The position numbers and the translations under genes are program-made. The notes beneath the pieces were generated by a model, which was not told where the DNA came from, made no database searches, and saw only the letters and a list, made by a program, of their open reading frames with translations. Of a stretch of 9,402 nucleotides of DNA, positions 6,548-9,402 are shown in pieces. Origin of the DNA: Chitinophagaceae bacterium (GTDB taxonomy: Bacteria; Bacteroidota; Bacteroidia; Chitinophagales; Chitinophagaceae). Position 1 is the first letter of the stretch. Each line of letters begins with the position of its first letter. The DNA lies in assembly GCA_008080615.1 (NCBI GenBank), contig VIKJ01000076.1, positions 1 to 9,402 on the forward strand. The letters run 5' to 3'.

Positions 6548-7210
6548 ATGTCGCGTTTTTTATTAACAGGCATTGTTTTAACGGTTGCTTTACTTCTATC
6601 CAGTTGCTCTGGCGGAAAACATTCGTCTAGCTCAAAAGGATACCTTAAAAGTAGCGCACCTCAAAACAACCCAAACACTAATAATGCGTATACACCAGCA
6701 TCAGGTGCAACACCTACTATCGACAAAACACAGTTTGTACCATTCTCTAGAGAATTACAAATGAAGTTAGCCGCATACAATGTAGACACTAGACGTGTAC
6801 AATTTTATATTGATCAAAAACTAGTGTTAACCCGTGCATTGGATAGCGCAAAAGCAGAAGTAGCTTCTGGTTCAGTTCGCTTTATTAATGGAAAACTGAT
6901 TAACGAGATTATTATTCCTGCATATACGCCTGGAATAGTAGAATCGGCAGATTTAAATGGTATCCGTGTAAGTTTTGAAGCCGGAAATTCATTTTTATTT
7001 GTACCAGCAGAAGGAGAAGATAAATATGTTGTAGCTGGCAACAACTGGGATAATGGAACAGTAGAAGTTCCTTACGAAAAATCTGTTTACAAAGCATCTA
7101 GTGGTGCAAGTAATAGTGTAGCAGATGTTCGTTTGGTAGTAAAATTAACAGATGTAAATAAGAGTGATAAGAAAACCCGTACCCTACAAGGCAGAAAGTT
7201 GGGCTTATAG
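6548..7210 (+). CDS. Predicted lipoprotein of unknown function
   Basis: A 220-residue exported protein that I do not recognise. The chosen ATG at 6548 gives a classic type II signal peptide: MSR, a hydrophobic run from F4 to L17, and lipobox L-S-S-C20, so the mature protein would be anchored by lipidated Cys20. The frame stays open upstream to a GTG at 6374, but those 58 residues are basic, lack family resemblance and would bury the signal peptide, so they are rejected. Residues 21-60 are a low-complexity Ser/Asn/Thr/Pro/Gly linker. The remaining 160 residues alternate short beta-like strands (VQFYID, VRFING, IRVSFEAG, FLFVPAE, DVRLVVKL), suggesting a beta-sandwich. No acidic export signal follows the cysteine, so a periplasm-facing location is somewhat more likely than surface display. 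It ends at a bidirectional terminator. Confidence 0.75.
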   Translation: MSRFLLTGIVLTVALLLSSCSGGKHSSSSKGYLKSSAPQNNPNTNNAYTPASGATPTIDKTQFVPFSRELQMKLAAYNVDTRRVQFYIDQKLVLTRALDSAKAEVASGSVRFINGKLINEIIIPAYTPGIVESADLNGIRVSFEAGNSFLFVPAEGEDKYVVAGNNWDNGTVEVPYEKSVYKASSGASNSVADVRLVVKLTDVNKSDKKTRTLQGRKLGL

Positions 7211-7232
7211 AATTTTAATCCTTGCCTTACCT

Positions 7233-7258
7233 CAAAAAGCACCTATTGGTGCTTTTTG
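7233..7258. terminator. Bidirectional intrinsic terminator between convergent genes
   Basis: CAAAAAGCACC (7233-7243) and GGTGCTTTTTG (7248-7258) form a perfect 11-bp stem with a TATT loop. Each strand ends in a run of five T, so it can stop both the lipoprotein transcript and the opposing def cluster transcript, whose last stop codon is 9 bp away. Confidence 0.88.
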
Positions 7259-7266
7259 TATTTATA

Positions 7267-8199
7267 CTATTGCCTAAAATCAAATAGAGTGGCTGTAAAA
7301 ATAGCCCGCTCCCGCTTTTTAACAATTACATCCCAATTTCCTCTATAACGCAAGGTTTTGGGAACAATCAGATTCCCTACACGCGTCATTTCTACATTCA
7401 TGGTTACATCAAAATCATAAAAACCAGCTTTATAGCTTAAGGAATAATCCCTTGCTAGCACTTCCATCGACTTCATATCGAACCAAGTAATCATTTGATC
7501 TACCACTATTTTATCGTTCTTCAAGAACCCTAAATTTTCTTTAGGAGTGATGGAAAAAACATAACACAAAGCTCCTTTGTATTCCTGTATATCTAATTTA
7601 TAGTCGTATAACTTATGAGCGCTTTCATCATAGAGATCTAGCTTATCACCAATAAAAGGAATGCCGCTGATTTTTTTCCCAGGGTTAAAAAACAATATTT
7701 TAAGTTGCTCTTTGTGCTTATCTATCCCCGATTTATTTGATATAGTTAAATTTCTTCCTTTTACAATATTATTCTCTCCACATATAGTGCCCTTTGTAAA
7801 AAAAAGAGAAGCATATAATTCGGGCGTTGTGTAATTGTATTTCTTATTAGCATCATAAAAATTGCCTGTAACCTGTTCTTCTAATACATCCATGGTTCTA
7901 CAACCATTCAATCTATTTTGCCTTGTTTTACTATACAAAGAAGCTTTTACTGCTCCTTTTTTATCTAACATCTTTATATCATTAAAAGAGCTGAAACCCA
8001 ATACCCTTAAGTTTCTAAACGCTTTGTAAAAACTAGTGTCTTCTTTAATTTGCTCTAGCAAATGTTTGTAATCGAAATTATTGCGCACAACTACTTCGGC
8101 TAGTGTAAATCTTTTTTCATCAATCACTACAGTAGTGTCCTGCGCAAACGCATTGCTTACAAAGGATAAAGCAAATAGGCAGGCTAGGAATTTCATCAT
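7267..8199 (-). CDS. Exported protein of unknown function, translationally coupled to def
   Basis: A 310-residue protein with a type I signal peptide: MMKF, a hydrophobic core and a likely cleavage after NAFA (residue 19) before QDT. There is no lipobox. The mature part opens with a short strand and FTLAEVVVRNNFDYKHLLEQIKEDTSFYKAFRNL-type sequence. It then shows a long beta-rich region that includes a conserved-looking stretch around residues 170-190 (FFNPGKKISGIPFIGDKLD). The C-terminal hundred residues alternate strands (ITWFDMKSMEVLARDY, FDVTMNVEMTRVG, VPKTLRYRGNWDVIVKKRE), somewhat like LolA/lipoprotein-sorting folds; that fold guess is weak. Location is periplasm or outer membrane. Its ATG overlaps the def stop codon (ATGA, 4-nt overlap), so it is probably co-transcribed and coupled with def. 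I know no name for this family. Confidence 0.8.
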   Translation of the reverse strand: MMKFLACLFALSFVSNAFAQDTTVVIDEKRFTLAEVVVRNNFDYKHLLEQIKEDTSFYKAFRNLRVLGFSSFNDIKMLDKKGAVKASLYSKTRQNRLNGCRTMDVLEEQVTGNFYDANKKYNYTTPELYASLFFTKGTICGENNIVKGRNLTISNKSGIDKHKEQLKILFFNPGKKISGIPFIGDKLDLYDESAHKLYDYKLDIQEYKGALCYVFSITPKENLGFLKNDKIVVDQMITWFDMKSMEVLARDYSLSYKAGFYDFDVTMNVEMTRVGNLIVPKTLRYRGNWDVIVKKRERAIFTATLFDFRQ

Positions 8200-8774
8200 T
8201 TAGCAAAACTCATTTTATAATCTACTTTTATTTTACCCTTGCTGATATCATTCAACTTGCTTTGCAACATTTTTTTGCGTAGCGGTTTTAAATAATCGAT
8301 GAATAATTTCCCTTCAATATGATCATATTCGTGTAAAATAACACGGGCAGTTATGCCGGCAAATGTTTCGGTAAATTCTACAAAATCTTCATTACAATAT
8401 TGAATGGTTACCCTTTCGGCCCGCATGATGTCTTCTCTAATTTTAGGGATACTTAAACAACCTTCATTGTAAGCCCAGTCTTCCCCATCTGTAGAAATTA
8501 CCTTCGCATTGATAAACACTTTTTTTATTCCAGGGCCATCGGTATACGCTGTTTTCTCTTCCTCATCCATATTCTCAAAAATCTGCTCACTATCTACCAC
8601 AAAAAGGCGGATATCTTTATTAATTTGAGGTGCAGCAAGGCCTACTCCATTGCTAGAATACATGGTTTCCCACATATCATCTAACAATTTTTTAAAATCG
8701 GGGTAACTAGCATCAATGGGCTTGCTTACTTTTCTTAAAACGGGCGCCCCATATGCAACAATAGGAAGAATCAT
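8196..8774 (-). CDS. def: Peptide deformylase
   Basis: A 192-residue cytoplasmic metalloprotease that removes the formyl group from the N-terminal methionine of new proteins. All three family motifs are present: motif 1 G43-V-G45-L-A-A-P-Q50, motif 2 E105-G-C106-L-S with the metal-binding cysteine, and motif 3 H148-E149-Y-D-H152, which supplies the two histidine ligands and the catalytic glutamate. The length is usual for Bacteroidota. An acidic insert (residues 66-76, ENMDEEEKTAY) lies between motifs 1 and 2. The ATG at 8772-8774 starts the protein directly at ILPIVAYGAPVLRK, as in homologues. A promoter lies in the 60-bp gap behind ruvX, so def can be expressed on its own as well as by read-through. 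fmt is not in this window. Confidence 0.96.
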   Translation of the reverse strand: MILPIVAYGAPVLRKVSKPIDASYPDFKKLLDDMWETMYSSNGVGLAAPQINKDIRLFVVDSEQIFENMDEEEKTAYTDGPGIKKVFINAKVISTDGEDWAYNEGCLSIPKIREDIMRAERVTIQYCNEDFVEFTETFAGITARVILHEYDHIEGKLFIDYLKPLRKKMLQSKLNDISKGKIKVDYKMSFAK

Positions 8775-8798
8775 TATACTAATACTTGATGAATTGTG

Positions 8799-8829
8799 CG
8801 AAGTTAACCCGAAACGGGGAACCTACAAA
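8799..8829 (-). promoter_or_regulatory. Bacteroidota-type promoter for def
   Basis: On the minus strand, TTTG (8826-8829) is followed after exactly 19 bp by TAACTTCG (8799-8806). This fits the Bacteroidota sigma factor consensus TTTG-N19-TAnnTTTG with one mismatch. The box ends 24 nt before the def ATG, giving a leader of about 17 nt. It fills the gap between the ruvX stop and def. Confidence 0.72.
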
Positions 8830-8834
8830 CTGGC

Positions 8835-9248
8835 TTATTCTATAGATTGTAAATACTCTTGCAACATAATGGTGGCGGCAATCTGGTCTATATTGCCTTT
8901 TTCCCTCCTATCTTTCTTTTTCATTCCCATATCTATCATAGCCCGAACAGCCATTTTGGAGGTATATCGCTCATCTACTTTTTGAATGGGTATATGCGGA
9001 AAAGTTTTTGCCAAATTTTTTATTGCAGCAGCAACAAGCGGCGTAGCATGCGTTGCAGAGTCATCTAAATTTTTGGGCTCGCCAATCAGGATTAATTCAA
9101 CCGCTTCTTTAGCAAAATAATCGGTTAAAAAAGCAATCAACTCTTTAGATGGAATAGTGGTTAATGCAGTAGCAATCATTTTAAAAGGATCAGTAACTGC
9201 TAGTCCTGTTCTTTTTCCCCCATAATCAATACAAATAATTCTTGCCAC
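8835..9248 (-). CDS. ruvX: RuvX/YqgF family putative Holliday junction resolvase / pre-16S rRNA nuclease
   Basis: A 137-residue RNase H-fold protein of the YqgF family. In E. coli, YqgF is needed for maturation of the 16S rRNA 5' end; the resolvase role is a family prediction. Visible motifs are ICIDYGGKRTG with the first catalytic Asp at D8, the GEPKN segment with E57, VDERYTS (D92, E93), and KGNIDQIAA with D121, so the acidic active-site set is complete. I choose the GTG at 9246-9248, which gives MARIICIDYG, the usual N-terminus. A TTG six codons earlier would overlap the end of the upstream gene. With this choice the gap to that gene is 11 bp, consistent with an operon. No Shine-Dalgarno sequence is seen. 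Confidence 0.92.
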   Translation of the reverse strand: MARIICIDYGGKRTGLAVTDPFKMIATALTTIPSKELIAFLTDYFAKEAVELILIGEPKNLDDSATHATPLVAAAIKNLAKTFPHIPIQKVDERYTSKMAVRAMIDMGMKKKDRREKGNIDQIAATIMLQEYLQSIE

Positions 9249-9259
9249 TTTTGTTTGTT

Positions 9260-9402
9260 TTACCAACCGTACTGTAAAAAAATTGCCCCAATTACAATGG
9301 CGCCAAATACAATACTGGCAATTCCATTGGCCGTCATAAAAGCTAAGTTCACCCTACTTAAATCATTGGGCTTAACTAAGCGGTGTTGAAAAATCAACAT
9401 AC
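9260..9402 (-). CDS. C-terminal fragment of a UbiA-like prenyltransferase (partial)
   Basis: The last 46 codons and TAA (9260-9262) of a minus-strand gene that enters from the right edge; too short to appear as a separate complete gene. It reads FQHRLVKPNDLSRVNLAF, then MTANGIASIVFGAIVIGAIF as a final membrane helix, ending QYGW. From memory this matches the C-terminus of Bacteroidota UbiA-like polyprenyltransferases, annotated as 4-hydroxybenzoate polyprenyltransferase, which often end in DLSRVN-(L/M)AF followed by a TNGIAS helix. Such enzymes prenylate an aromatic acid in quinone synthesis; Bacteroidota usually make menaquinone, so the exact substrate is open. The active-site aspartate motifs lie outside the window. 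It is 11 bp upstream of ruvX and probably in the same operon. Confidence 0.6.
   Translation of the reverse strand, partial: MLIFQHRLVKPNDLSRVNLAFMTANGIASIVFGAIVIGAIFLQYGW

Noticed and set aside
6814..7097. Antisense frames within the lipoprotein gene
   Set aside because: Shadows of the plus-strand coding sequence; no start context or recognisable motif.
8716..9068. Plus-strand frames over def and ruvX
   Set aside because: They run antisense to two clearly identified genes and across the def promoter; no resemblance to any family.

Overview
The window (about 37% GC by eye) looks like chromosomal DNA from a member of the Bacteroidota, most likely a Chitinophagaceae-type bacterium. This is inferred from protein resemblance (glycine dehydrogenase, RuvX, a UbiA-like C-terminus and two unnamed exported proteins of the kind common in that family). 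It also rests on the near absence of Shine-Dalgarno sequences and on a promoter of the Bacteroidota type (TTTG-N19-TAnnTTTG-like) in front of def. No mobile element, CRISPR array, tRNA or rRNA was seen.

Layout. (1) 1-1247, plus strand: an MFS exporter whose reading frame runs off the left edge. (2) 1257-1742, minus: a YkgJ-type cysteine-cluster protein, convergent with the exporter. (3) 1743-1839: a divergent intergenic region with two palindromic direct repeats and a candidate -7 box. (4) 1840-2736, plus: a membrane-bound di-iron fatty acid hydroxylase / sterol desaturase homologue. (5) 2825-5595, plus: gcvP, the glycine decarboxylase P-protein, broken into 208- and 713-codon frames by an internal deletion of roughly 100 bp; a strong intrinsic terminator follows. 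(6) 5740-6060, minus: a small HTH regulator with a C-terminal coiled coil. (7) 6061-6547: a 487-bp AT-rich region without a convincing gene. (8) 6548-7210, plus: an unrecognised lipoprotein, ending at a bidirectional terminator. (9) 7267-9402, minus: a housekeeping cluster in the order ubiA-like (partial), ruvX, def, unknown exported protein. def has its own promoter in the gap after ruvX, and the unknown exported gene overlaps def by 4 nt.

The genes do not form one pathway; this is ordinary core-genome mosaic. The most notable point is the gcvP lesion. Everything outside one spot is well conserved, including the catalytic lysine, but about 33-35 codons of the N-terminal PLP-type domain are missing and the frame shifts. 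That means a very recent inactivation, an assembly error, or (less likely) a protein made in two pieces. I found no convincing sign of a new defence, mobile or biosynthetic system. The remaining findings are regulatory motifs, start-site corrections and two conserved-looking proteins of unknown function.
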